NCBI RefSeq assembly: GCF_014692495.1
Contig: NZ_JACOIJ010000033.1
Coordinates: 1-38,082 of the forward strand
Length of the DNA stretch: 38,082 nt
From: Sphingobacterium litopenaei
Lineage (GTDB): Bacteria; Bacteroidota; Bacteroidia; Sphingobacteriales; Sphingobacteriaceae
Direction of reading: 5' to 3'
How positions within the stretch are numbered: position 1 is the first letter of the stretch; every line of letters starts with the position of its first letter. Below the pieces are notes generated by a model. That model searched no databases, was not told where the DNA came from, and worked only from the letters and a program-made list of their open reading frames with translations. Shown here piece after piece: positions 23,579 through 32,806 of the stretch. The position numbers and the translations under genes were made by a program.

Positions 23579-26059
23579 TTATAAATTTTCAAGCGATACG
23601 AAATTATATTTTTTTGAGCGCAATTCATCTATGATTTGTTCCAGTTTCAAATATAATTTATCCGTACGGCGCGAATCAGTCCCTAAATGAATAAGAATAA
23701 TATAACCATTCAACCCGTTTGCCTTTTCAAATTCATGTAATTGGTTCAAAATCCTAAAGGAAGACATATATCTAGCACCCATTTCTGGATAAGTATAATC
23801 AGCAGGAGTTCGCAACCCCGGTGTAAAATTGTACACCTGAAAGCCCATTTCTGTTGACCACTCTACAATTTTTTTATTGTACCACTCATAAGGCGCAATA
23901 AAAATATTTCCTCTTTCAATTCCTATTTTTCCAAGACATTGTACGTTTGCTTCCAAATCATTTACAAACTCCATTTTGGTCAGCAATAAGCTATCACGAT
24001 TTTCCCACGGTGAATACAATAAATGCTTATCTGAATGTGGTCCGATATAATGTCCTTTCTTTGCTAATTTTTTCAGAAGATTTACCGACTTTTTATCTTC
24101 TAAAAATTTACCTGTCACAAAAAAAGAAGCACCCACATCTTTCTTTTCCAATACGTGGCTAATATGCGGTAATCCATCTCGAAATTCATCACCTGTAAAA
24201 ACGAGACTTATATTTCTATTGTCTAGATTACCGCGCACTACAGCGCCATATTCATCTATTATCTTTTTTTTTTTACTCTCTGCTTCCTTTGCTGAGAGCA
24301 GATAAATCAACGACGCCGTACCGTCCATTGTTGGCTCATTCGTGCTGTAATCACCAAAATCATCGTGGTAAACTACTAAATCACTTTGAAATTCAGCATA
24401 ACCATCTGGTTTTAATAACTGAATTCCAATTAAATTATTGTATATCCTGGCATAAACTGGTCCATCTACTAATCCACCATCAATGGTATAATTATGCAAA
24501 TAAGTAAACGATGAATGTGGATATACTGGGGTATCACCATCAGCAGGTAAACCGACCACCATACTTGTTCCCCAAGGATTTACACCAAATAACCAATCAA
24601 AATTTGCTTGTTCTAATTCCTGATATTGTGCATCGCCAGTCAATTTTTTGTACCAATATGCTTGAATAGCAAAGGATGTTGTTAAATTATTGCTACACCA
24701 AATGTAAGGGACACCACGATAAAACATATTTTCTCTGGCTCTGTTCCATACGTATTCTATCCCATCTTTGTAATACTTCAAAATCTCTTGCTTGTCCTGG
24801 CCTTCCATCAATTTAGCTAACTCATAATGGCCCAAATTAATAAAAGGATAGTATTGATAGTGATTTGCTGTGTCACGAATCATCCAGGGTGTAACGGGCT
24901 CTTGACGAGCATAATCCAAGCCTTTGGAAAGGTTGACTTTATCTTTATCCAACGAGTACATCATTGCTTCTGCTAGTTCCATATCGTCTACCCAATTATC
25001 TTCGGCATAAATGTATGGTGATTTAACAGAGACAGTTTGTGTGACACCGGGTTTGATATGGGCGTAATCGTATGCTGATTTTGCTTTTTCTTTCAAAAGT
25101 TTAGCATAATCCGCATGCGAATTGTTCAACAATTGGTACCCCAAAGCAAATGCACTTGTTAATTTTGCAGCAGTAGAACTTGTACCTTTGGTATTATTCA
25201 TAAACTTACCCCTCTGCTGAGGTTTACCATCTATGAAGTAAACAGGACGTTCGTGACCTCTTCCGTATAAAGAGTCTAGCCCCGGCAATCTGTAACCCGA
25301 ATGATCACGATCGTCAGCTATTTGATTAAACATCATGTTAGATTTTGGATGCATTTTTAACAACCAATCTAATCCCCATTTTGCTTCGTCCAGAACATCT
25401 GCAATACCATTGTTTCCATCCAAGCCATTTGCTTGTTTTTCATCTGAAAACACTTGTGGAAAATCACGATATGCAGCCAATAAATGAAAAGTAGCATTCG
25501 CTGAAGTAGTGGAATATTGCAAATAATCGGACGCATCGTGCCAGCCACCTCCAGCGTCAATATGCGTGCTATCAGGTAAACCAACTGAGGAAGCATACAT
25601 CGTGAAGCCATCGTGCGTATGACAACTATCTTTTAAATAGGGATTGAATAATGTCCGTTGTTGACGCATATACCGCAATGCATAATCTGCTGATCCTTTA
25701 TATACATCTTTATTTATTTTAATCACAGCTGATGAAGTTCCATCATTCGTTTTTACGATGTATGTACCCTCTTTTTTTACAGCTGAAATATCCAATCTTG
25801 CACCTTGATCAAAAGGACCATATTTTCCGAATATTTTATTGACTTTACCTTTGTAAACTGACTTATTGGTCTTGGCATCAATTACTGTAAAAGATTTAAT
25901 TCTAGTATCCGTTTTGGAAACCCAAACCAACACTTTAGTACTTTCTGGCAAATAGCCAAGTTGATTTATCCGAATCCACGACTGCTGCTGCTGCTGCTGC
26001 TGCGCAAAAGTCAAGGAAACTATACAAAGTTGAAGGATTAAAGATATTATTTTTTTCAT
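23579..26059 (-). CDS. GH9 glycoside hydrolase fused to a CE4-like polysaccharide deacetylase
   Basis: An 826-aa exported protein. A signal peptide (1-19) is followed by seven Gln, an Ig-like CelD-N domain (about 27-115) and a GH9 (alpha/alpha)6 barrel (about 120-590). The GH9 base motif is GGGWHDASDY, with Asp175 and Asp178; the acid Glu575 is in TNEPTMDG. Residues about 608-826 form a NodB/CE4-type domain with PHSDKHL (metal His675 and His679), IAPYEWYN and LIHLGTD. Its first motif is FTGDEFRDG rather than TFDDG. GH9 includes endoglucanases and exo-beta-D-glucosaminidases. The fusion and the murQ neighbour suggest action on GlcNAc/GlcN-containing glycan rather than cellulose. Substrate is inference. 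It starts 15 bp after the phosphoesterase-PQQ gene. Confidence 0.85.
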   Translation of the reverse strand: MKKIISLILQLCIVSLTFAQQQQQQQSWIRINQLGYLPESTKVLVWVSKTDTRIKSFTVIDAKTNKSVYKGKVNKIFGKYGPFDQGARLDISAVKKEGTYIVKTNDGTSSAVIKINKDVYKGSADYALRYMRQQRTLFNPYLKDSCHTHDGFTMYASSVGLPDSTHIDAGGGWHDASDYLQYSTTSANATFHLLAAYRDFPQVFSDEKQANGLDGNNGIADVLDEAKWGLDWLLKMHPKSNMMFNQIADDRDHSGYRLPGLDSLYGRGHERPVYFIDGKPQQRGKFMNNTKGTSSTAAKLTSAFALGYQLLNNSHADYAKLLKEKAKSAYDYAHIKPGVTQTVSVKSPYIYAEDNWVDDMELAEAMMYSLDKDKVNLSKGLDYARQEPVTPWMIRDTANHYQYYPFINLGHYELAKLMEGQDKQEILKYYKDGIEYVWNRARENMFYRGVPYIWCSNNLTTSFAIQAYWYKKLTGDAQYQELEQANFDWLFGVNPWGTSMVVGLPADGDTPVYPHSSFTYLHNYTIDGGLVDGPVYARIYNNLIGIQLLKPDGYAEFQSDLVVYHDDFGDYSTNEPTMDGTASLIYLLSAKEAESKKKKIIDEYGAVVRGNLDNRNISLVFTGDEFRDGLPHISHVLEKKDVGASFFVTGKFLEDKKSVNLLKKLAKKGHYIGPHSDKHLLYSPWENRDSLLLTKMEFVNDLEANVQCLGKIGIERGNIFIAPYEWYNKKIVEWSTEMGFQVYNFTPGLRTPADYTYPEMGARYMSSFRILNQLHEFEKANGLNGYIILIHLGTDSRRTDKLYLKLEQIIDELRSKKYNFVSLENL
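25982..26002 (-). repeat. CAG/CTG trinucleotide repeat encoding seven glutamines
   Basis: Seven perfect CTG units on the plus strand (CAG in the coding strand) give a Q7 tract at residues 20-26, directly after the predicted signal-peptide cleavage region. It is the only clear triplet microsatellite noticed in the window. Confidence 0.85.
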
Positions 26060-26074
26060 GGCTGGTTACTATAA

Positions 26075-27907
26075 CTAGTAAGTTAGTTTGACGATCTTAC
26101 CGTCCATTGTACTTGCAATTATATATTTTTTGGTTACCAAAGTCGGATTCACCATGCCATTGGTAATTTTATATTGCCAAAGCACTTCACCAGATTTCGG
26201 ATGTACTGCAGATACTAATCCAGAATTATTCGGTACCACAACCAAATCCTTATTGCTATAAATAGCCGAAGGTGTTAACTCATATGGTAATTTTAGCTTT
26301 GATTTCCAGCTCACATCCATATGATTAGCAGTCACTGAAATTCCTATTAATTCACCATCCATAGTCTTTGCGTATACGTATTTTTCATCAAAGGATAGTC
26401 CCATTGATTCGCGAACACGGTATTCATCCTTCTTTTCTCTCCAAATTACTTTACCTGTTTTGAGATCTAATGCTGACATAAAACGATCTGGTGCAACGAT
26501 AAACACACGATTATTAGCGACCACTGGATAACAAGCTGCTGCCGAAAACATTCTGTTGGTATGACCATTATTCCATTCCCAGACCAAACTACCTGTATTG
26601 ACATCCAACGCATAAAACCCATTACCCCAAGAACCAAATATCACTTTTCCATCTGCAATGGTAGGTAATGTAGACACATAGTTTTTGACCTGATCGTATG
26701 TCCACACGACTTTACCAGATTTCAAATCAATACATCTGAAAATACCATCCGAAGCCCCGATATAAACTTTTCCTTTGTAAATATTCGGTGATCCTAATAC
26801 CGCATGATCAGCTTGTACTTTCCAAATTTCTTTCCCTGTTTTACTATTTACAGCGTAGATAAAATTATCCGAAGATCCAACCATGACAATACCATTTGCT
26901 ACTGCGGGAGTAGAATAAATTTTACCACCAGTTTGAAATACCCATTTTCTTAGTCCTGTTTTGATATCCAATGCGTATAATTCTCCAATGGTATTGGCTG
27001 TGAAGGCTAATTTGCCATCGGAACTAAATCCAGCCCCCAAATCACCATCATTAATATATTCCCAAGCGACTTTTGCTTTAGTCGTTGCATTCACGGAGAA
27101 ATCAGGACGTTTGTAGTTGCCGTCGAATGTTAGTTTTTTTAATGGAAACTTCAACCAAGCATTTTGTGTAGAAACTGATGGATTTCGTTCTTGAAAGAAA
27201 ACAGAATCCTTCGTCAGCGTAATGATATTATAACCACCTACTTCTGCTTTAGCACGAAGATTTGAACGACTCATCACGCCCGGAATTCCATCCCAATCGT
27301 ACAGCTTGTTACTATGTCCATGACCGCATAATGCAAATTGAATATTTCTTGTTTGCAAACGATCCACCAATTCGTACCAATTGTTTAGCGAAGAATCTAA
27401 TGGATAATGATTAATTGAAATCATAGGTATCTCTTTATTTGGATGTGCCTTAAAAATACTGTCTATCCACACTAAATTTTCACGTGGAATCTGACCTGGA
27501 CTCATGCGCATATTAGGTCCAGAGGTTGTACCTAAAAACTGAAAACCTTTATGTTCAAAAAAGAAAGTTTCTCCACCAAATACTTTACGAAAAGAATTCG
27601 CACCACTTTCTGACCAATTGCTATCATGATTTCCTGGCACGATATACAGGGGCAATTTAAGTCCATCCAATATCCTTTTGGCTAATTTCAACTCCTCATC
27701 CGAACCAAATTCAGTGACATCGCCTGAAAGTATTACAAAGTCAATATCAGTCTGACTATTAAGATCTTCTACCGTTCGACGCAAATCCTCTTCACCAGAA
27801 TGACCTCCGATGTGCGTATCTGTGATTTGTGCAAATTTAAATGCGGACTGAGCTAATACTGCCGAAAGACATAAACTGAAAGTGAGTGCTAAAAATATTT
27901 TTTTCAT
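26075..27907 (-). CDS. Secreted metallophosphoesterase with C-terminal PQQ-like beta-propeller
   Basis: A 610-aa protein with a signal peptide (1-20, ending VLAQ). Residues 22-265 form a calcineurin-like phosphoesterase: ITDTHIGG (28-35), LSGDVTEFG (60-68), PGNHD (91-95), SINHYPLD and CGHGHSN supply the expected dimetal ligands. Residues about 280-610 carry PQQ-like propeller repeats such as GLRKWVFQTGGKIYSTPAV, SGKVVWTYDQ and GEVLWQYKI. The combination is found in Bacteroidota and its substrate is not established. In this locus a phosphate-bearing envelope glycan could be the target; that is conjecture. It lies between the DigH-like gene (48 bp, with a hairpin) and the GH9-deacetylase gene (15 bp). 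Confidence 0.82.
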   Translation of the reverse strand: MKKIFLALTFSLCLSAVLAQSAFKFAQITDTHIGGHSGEEDLRRTVEDLNSQTDIDFVILSGDVTEFGSDEELKLAKRILDGLKLPLYIVPGNHDSNWSESGANSFRKVFGGETFFFEHKGFQFLGTTSGPNMRMSPGQIPRENLVWIDSIFKAHPNKEIPMISINHYPLDSSLNNWYELVDRLQTRNIQFALCGHGHSNKLYDWDGIPGVMSRSNLRAKAEVGGYNIITLTKDSVFFQERNPSVSTQNAWLKFPLKKLTFDGNYKRPDFSVNATTKAKVAWEYINDGDLGAGFSSDGKLAFTANTIGELYALDIKTGLRKWVFQTGGKIYSTPAVANGIVMVGSSDNFIYAVNSKTGKEIWKVQADHAVLGSPNIYKGKVYIGASDGIFRCIDLKSGKVVWTYDQVKNYVSTLPTIADGKVIFGSWGNGFYALDVNTGSLVWEWNNGHTNRMFSAAACYPVVANNRVFIVAPDRFMSALDLKTGKVIWREKKDEYRVRESMGLSFDEKYVYAKTMDGELIGISVTANHMDVSWKSKLKLPYELTPSAIYSNKDLVVVPNNSGLVSAVHPKSGEVLWQYKITNGMVNPTLVTKKYIIASTMDGKIVKLTY

Positions 27908-27917
27908 AAGTATAATT

Positions 27918-27940
27918 AAAGGGCATCTAAAGATACCCTT
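27918..27940 (-). terminator. Intercistronic hairpin (attenuator-like) between the DigH-like and phosphoesterase genes
   Basis: The minus strand reads AAGGGTATCT, then TTAGATGCCCTT. Arms pair with one mismatch around a tight loop and are followed by a short T-rich stretch. It could be a partial terminator or an mRNA-processing and stability element. Confidence 0.4.
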
Positions 27941-27955
27941 ATTGGTATTTATTAT

Positions 27956-29419
27956 TTATTTCTTCTCTACTGTATTTGAGGGTTTACTTTCTACGTGATC
28001 TTCGTTCAATGCAGTTACAGCATAATGACCATTTTTAGTAACATTAATTTTATTAGCAGCAGTAACACCAACTAACTCACCCTCTCCAGTAAGGCTACTG
28101 AAATAATAAACAGCAAAACGAATATTATTACCTGAGCCAACCCAGTTCAACTCGCTGCCTGTTAACTTTAGATTACTTGGAACAACTGGAGCAGTAGCTA
28201 CTTCGCGACCTGCAAAAGGCATCAAAACATCTTTGGCGTATAGTTCAGCTAATTTGTCTGTGATTCCAATTCTATTCGCAAGTATATCTCTGGAGGAATA
28301 TATAGCAGAACCTACAGTATACCTGTTATTTCTAACCAGGTTAAATTGATTCTCCAGCTCTTGTACATTTTGAAATTTTGCACCACCGTCAGTTGCTCCA
28401 AACTTATAATACCCGTGACCAATAACCACTTTAGATTTACCTCTAAACTGCGTCCAATCAGCTAAATTACGTTCGAAGGGATTAGAGGAATTACCTATCT
28501 CTTGATATAATTGAGGGATTAAAATATCCACCCATCCCGCTTGGGTCCATTTAGGTAAATCTGCATATAAGGTATTATAATTATAGCTTCTACTAGCTGC
28601 TGGAGAAATAGAAAATACAACTGACGGCTTATGTGTTTTAATAGTATTATATATTAACTCAATAGCTTTATCGACATTATCACGTCTCCAAGCATTTTTA
28701 TCCGTAAAATTACCTTTTAATCTATTAAAGTCTTCATCATCTGATTTCATGGTACCTGCGCTAGAAGGATCTGGATAAAAATAATCATCCATGTGTAACC
28801 CATCAACATCGTATTTTGTAACAAGATCCTTCACGATATCCGATAGACGCTGTCTTACCTCTGGCAAAGCAGGATTGTAAATCTGAATCTTTTCGTGATC
28901 TACTACCCAACTTTGTTGAATAGAACTATGTAATGCAGGATAAGATGTATTACTGCCTGCACGTGTAGCAATACGATATGGATTTATCCATGCATGAAAT
29001 TCAATGCCGCGTGCATGTGCTTCATCCAACATAAATTTTAACACATCATATCCAGGGTCCTTGCCGCGAGTTCCTGTGATATTACCACTCCATGGCTCAT
29101 ATGGAGAATTGTAAAATGCATCGCCCATACCGCGAACCTGTACAAAAACGGTATTGAACTTCAATTGTTTTAATCTATCCAATAGATCAGTATATTGCTT
29201 TTTCTGCACAGCCATCTCTTTAGAAGTAGGCCAATCTATTCCCCAAACGGTAGCCATCCAAGCAGCACGCATTTCTTTACGTGGAAATTTTAATTCTGAG
29301 GAGGGGGGATCAGGTGTAGGCTGAGGAGAAACACTAGGACCATCTGATTCCTTGCTACAGGAAGTAAATAATAATATTACACTACAAAGTAATAATAAAT
29401 AATTTGAAATTATTTTCAT
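27956..29419 (-). CDS. GHL10-family glycoside hydrolase lipoprotein (DigH/YngK-like)
   Basis: A 487-aa lipoprotein. The signal peptide ends in a lipobox LFTSC (Cys21), followed by SKESD, an acidic/Lys pattern like Bacteroidota surface-export signals. From about 47 the GHL10 (DUF187-type) TIM barrel begins with EMRAAWMATVWGIDWP. It continues through FVQVRGMGDAFYNS, HAWINPYRI, VDGLHMDDYFYPDP and DILIPQLYQEIG. A beta-rich tail (about 405-487) is Ig-like. E. coli DigH of this family cleaves peptide-free (denuded) peptidoglycan glycan strands. That activity fits NamZ and MurQ in the same locus. Family is confident; denuded-glycan specificity is inference. Confidence 0.85.
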   Translation of the reverse strand: MKIISNYLLLLCSVILLFTSCSKESDGPSVSPQPTPDPPSSELKFPRKEMRAAWMATVWGIDWPTSKEMAVQKKQYTDLLDRLKQLKFNTVFVQVRGMGDAFYNSPYEPWSGNITGTRGKDPGYDVLKFMLDEAHARGIEFHAWINPYRIATRAGSNTSYPALHSSIQQSWVVDHEKIQIYNPALPEVRQRLSDIVKDLVTKYDVDGLHMDDYFYPDPSSAGTMKSDDEDFNRLKGNFTDKNAWRRDNVDKAIELIYNTIKTHKPSVVFSISPAASRSYNYNTLYADLPKWTQAGWVDILIPQLYQEIGNSSNPFERNLADWTQFRGKSKVVIGHGYYKFGATDGGAKFQNVQELENQFNLVRNNRYTVGSAIYSSRDILANRIGITDKLAELYAKDVLMPFAGREVATAPVVPSNLKLTGSELNWVGSGNNIRFAVYYFSSLTGEGELVGVTAANKINVTKNGHYAVTALNEDHVESKPSNTVEKK

Positions 29420-29453
29420 ATGGAAAGTAAAATTTATAACGGTTAAAATAATG

Positions 29454-29498
29454 AAAGGACATCTAATTCTTATTAGGGATAAGTTTTAGATGTCCTTT
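29454..29498 (-). terminator. Intercistronic hairpin between the surface lipoprotein and DigH-like genes
   Basis: AAAGGACATCTAA (29454-29466) pairs perfectly with TTAGATGTCCTTT (29486-29498), and an inner CTTAT/ATAAG stem nests inside. On the minus strand it is followed by CATTATTTT, so it may be a partial terminator or a 3' stabiliser that raises susCD-lipoprotein mRNA relative to the hydrolases. Confidence 0.5.
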
Positions 29499-29518
29499 AT
29501 AATTGTCTACTTTAAAAA

Positions 29519-30955
29519 TTAATCTTCAGCAACAGCTACACCAAACTCAATGATAGCGAAACCTCCTTGAGAAGTTGCTCCATATAGCATTAACTTTTCA
29601 TCTTTACCTGAAGCATCTTTTATAATATGATATCCAGCTTGAGTTCCAGGTGAAATATTTACGGTTGTGCCTACTTCGAATGAAAATATATGAGGTGCCA
29701 CTTTCCCGTCAATAGCCGTTTGTTCTAAAGCAGTCAGCGCATCAACAATGTTACTACCTCTATTAATATTATAAAGGTACATTGTCGCTGAAGTTCCATT
29801 AGGCGCACCTCTAGGGACAGTAATACCTAATAAGTATCTCGTACCATTAAATGTAAATATTTTAATATCCGTTAAACTTTTCGGTAAGGATTCTACTTTC
29901 ATAGTATAAGAAGCAGATGCTCCATTATTCACTAATGAAAAAGGCTGAGAGTGTCCTGAAATAATATAAGATTCAGTTGTTCCTATCTGAGAATAATGTC
30001 CCCACTGCTCATAATTAATTCGTGAAGTAATAACTGTGGGTTCAGAACCTTCCTTAAAATTTGTTATTTTCAAACGAATTATCTGAGAAGAAGCCATAAA
30101 GTACGCATATCCATTACCATTTTTATCAATGTTTATGGAAAATGTATCACCGTGACGAACAGCTGCACCAGCTAAACTACCAACGTTGATATTTGCAACA
30201 ACATCTGGAGCTTTTGAAGGATCAGACCAATGGTATAATTTCAATGGAGATGCATGAGCTCCAGAAAGATTCGCAACATAAGAGTGACCATGAGCTTGAG
30301 CCCCCATATTTACAGTTAAAGTACCACCAGTAACTCCTTCCATATTTAATGGGATACGTTCTATTACATTATTTTTAAGTTTATTAACTTCTAATAAATG
30401 AACACCAGCACCCCCTCTTTCTATGATCAGAACATGATTTCCATCAAAACCTGTACCTCTGGTATTAGCCGTTGCTAAAGAAGGGTAAATTGGATTTCCT
30501 AATGCATTAGAAGAATAGTCATAGTATGACGGTGCATCTAAATTAGCGCCATAAACTGGTACTTTAAATCGAATTATGGCCTTATATTCTTTAAAACGAG
30601 GTAAATTTGTTACTTTCAAAATGATTTCCCTTTGTGTATCTCCGCTTTGATAAGGAATTTCAAAAATTTCTTTTTCAAGTTTTGAGCCTTCAGAAGTAAT
30701 GGCTTCGAATTTGATATTTTCAAAATCGGACAAAGTATCGATCCTTGGAAATGTAATTGATTTAGTATTCTGATTAATTTGACCTTCTAGAATTTCCTGA
30801 CCAGATGCACCAGCATTTACTATACGTATAGATTTCAAATCTGTATATTTATCTGATTCAACATTTCCTGGGAAATCCTCCGTACATGATATAAATGAAG
30901 CTATGCTGATAAAGGCAAGCAATAATCTACCAATAGTATGCTTTGTAATTTTCAT
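29519..30955 (-). CDS. Surface-glycan-binding-type lipoprotein (DUF4623-like)
   Basis: The frame is open to 31003, but ATG at 30955 gives a proper lipoprotein signal (MKITKHTIGRLLLAFISIAS, lipobox FISC, Cys24) and 478 aa. After Cys comes TEDF, consistent with surface export. Residues about 35-130 look like an Ig-type domain. The rest has beta-propeller-like repeats rich in Gly and aromatic residues (DGNHVLIIERGGAGVHLLEV, FDV-type strands), resembling DUF4623. No catalytic motif is seen. The position directly after SusD is where surface glycan-binding proteins sit in PULs, so glycan binding is the natural proposal, but the fold label is tentative. Confidence 0.65.
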   Translation of the reverse strand: MKITKHTIGRLLLAFISIASFISCTEDFPGNVESDKYTDLKSIRIVNAGASGQEILEGQINQNTKSITFPRIDTLSDFENIKFEAITSEGSKLEKEIFEIPYQSGDTQREIILKVTNLPRFKEYKAIIRFKVPVYGANLDAPSYYDYSSNALGNPIYPSLATANTRGTGFDGNHVLIIERGGAGVHLLEVNKLKNNVIERIPLNMEGVTGGTLTVNMGAQAHGHSYVANLSGAHASPLKLYHWSDPSKAPDVVANINVGSLAGAAVRHGDTFSINIDKNGNGYAYFMASSQIIRLKITNFKEGSEPTVITSRINYEQWGHYSQIGTTESYIISGHSQPFSLVNNGASASYTMKVESLPKSLTDIKIFTFNGTRYLLGITVPRGAPNGTSATMYLYNINRGSNIVDALTALEQTAIDGKVAPHIFSFEVGTTVNISPGTQAGYHIIKDASGKDEKLMLYGATSQGGFAIIEFGVAVAED

Positions 30956-30987
30956 ATATGTATGATTAATATATAATGAATTCAAAA

Positions 30988-32787
30988 TTAATTTTGAGCC
31001 CACCCTTCTGTTTGTGATAATACATAACCACGAGACTGATACTCATTTATTTGGTTTCTTCCAATAGGCGATAAATATGGATTAACATTACCTAAGCCTA
31101 AGAATTGTTGTCTTGAACGATTCAAACTATAACGGTAGAATCCAACCATTTTTGCTGCACTTTCTGGATTGTCTGGATTAAAAACTTCGATTTGTCCATT
31201 AAGCTTAACTACTGAAATACCTGATTTAATTTCTCCAGGAATTTGATTTGGGAAATCAACCCAACCTCCTGCTAATAAATCAGGATTAGCATCGGTATCC
31301 ATATAATCTAGTTTTTTCCAACGTTTCAAATCTGCTAAGCGATTAAACTCGAATGTCATCTCCATACGACGTTCTCTACGAATCTCCCACATAAGCGGAG
31401 AAATAGTAACGTCTCTTTCTGGATCAGAAGGTAACATACCTAAAGTCATAGGTGCTGTTTTCTTAACTCCTTTTTGTATAGCTTCAGCAGCTAATGGTCT
31501 GTTTCGAATTTTATTAATTGAACGATCGATATCTGATTGATCCACTGCGGCTGCACCCAAAGTTGATAATTCAGCTTTGGCTTCTATCCAATTTAGTAAA
31601 ACTTCTGCATATCTTAATACAGGGGCGTCCGTAGTATTATTAGCACCTGTAAACGCTGTACCCGCAGCACCACCTGCAGCTACACGTGCTTCAACATCAC
31701 GAGGAAGGAACTTCGTAATATACAGGAATGAACCTCTATTTCTTGCAGTTGGTTTTTCATGAAACACCGCTTCAAATCTAGAATCTCTTGTTTTGAATAA
31801 TTGTGATGTTACAAAATTATTAGCATTAGTTTCAGATGAATTTTGCCACACAGAACCATCCACGCAAATAAAAGACTTAATTAAGTCCGATGATGGTCCA
31901 TATGTCACATTATCGGCTAAATTATGGGTAGATAATAATGCATGCTTTACATTAATAGATTCATTATATTCTCTATAAAGAATCATATCCTTATTTCCAC
32001 TGAGATTCTCTGAAGTAAACTGGGATCTATAATCCGTGACTATATCATATTTAGAACTAGAAATCACTAGTTCTCCAGCTTCAAGAGCTAGTTCAAAAAA
32101 CTTTTTAGCTTGATCATCATTTTCATAATAATATTTTTGCCACGAGCCTTCTGATAAAGCAATTCGAGAAATAAAACCTGCTACTACATAACGGTTAACA
32201 GATTGTACACCATCGCTCAAACGTACATTTTCTAAAGCAAATTTTAAATCTTCATAAACTGCATCCATTACTTCATTTCTCGGAGTACGGTTTTTGAATA
32301 ATGCGTCGAAATCAGTATCACTTACAGGTTTGTCATAATAAGGAACATCCCCATACGCAAGGACTAGATCAGAATAGGCCATTGCGCGGAAGAATCTTCC
32401 AATCCCAATCCAGTGATTATATGCCTCAGGTGTTAATATCGTTGACATGCGAGTTTCAACACGATCCAACATAATGTTAATGGAGCGAATGTTTGTGTAT
32501 GACCAAATTCCACTATTAGGTACAGCTAAAGTAAATTCAGCTTGGTTACCCTGTCTTACAACATCATCGCTGAAGGATAATAAGTAGGAGCTTCCTAAAG
32601 AAAATCCTGAACCATATCCTTCAAAAAAATCAGTATAATATTTATTTGCATAAAGACGTACGTTTTCTTCTGTCGTCCACGCATTGTCATCATTTGCAGA
32701 TGTTAGTTGCGGCCTATCTAAGAACTTCTCGCAACTTGAAAACATCAGGGTAGCTGTTAGAAGAGCTATGCTATATTTAATTTTCAT
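30988..32787 (-). CDS. SusD/RagB-family outer-membrane glycan-binding lipoprotein
   Basis: A 599-aa SusD homologue. The lipoprotein signal (1-18) ends in FSSC (Cys19), followed by EKFLDRPQL, typical of SusD starts. The TPR-rich helical fold shows the usual GIGRFFRAMAYSDLVLAYGDVPYYDKP segment and the C-terminal PLMWEIRRERRMEMTFEFNRLADLKRWKKLD segment (quoted in part as family landmarks). It closes the lid of the SusC barrel and binds the oligosaccharide. It lies 19 bp after susC. The sequence does not reveal which glycan is bound. Confidence 0.95.
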   Translation of the reverse strand: MKIKYSIALLTATLMFSSCEKFLDRPQLTSANDDNAWTTEENVRLYANKYYTDFFEGYGSGFSLGSSYLLSFSDDVVRQGNQAEFTLAVPNSGIWSYTNIRSINIMLDRVETRMSTILTPEAYNHWIGIGRFFRAMAYSDLVLAYGDVPYYDKPVSDTDFDALFKNRTPRNEVMDAVYEDLKFALENVRLSDGVQSVNRYVVAGFISRIALSEGSWQKYYYENDDQAKKFFELALEAGELVISSSKYDIVTDYRSQFTSENLSGNKDMILYREYNESINVKHALLSTHNLADNVTYGPSSDLIKSFICVDGSVWQNSSETNANNFVTSQLFKTRDSRFEAVFHEKPTARNRGSFLYITKFLPRDVEARVAAGGAAGTAFTGANNTTDAPVLRYAEVLLNWIEAKAELSTLGAAAVDQSDIDRSINKIRNRPLAAEAIQKGVKKTAPMTLGMLPSDPERDVTISPLMWEIRRERRMEMTFEFNRLADLKRWKKLDYMDTDANPDLLAGGWVDFPNQIPGEIKSGISVVKLNGQIEVFNPDNPESAAKMVGFYRYSLNRSRQQFLGLGNVNPYLSPIGRNQINEYQSRGYVLSQTEGWAQN

Positions 32788-32806
32788 AATTTCCCTTGTT
32801 AACTAA

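Noticed and set aside
27476..27491. parS-like sequence around CACGTG in the phosphoesterase gene
   Set aside because: Only about 11 of 16 positions match the common parS palindrome, it lies inside a coding region far from parAB, and single CACGTG cores occur elsewhere by chance.
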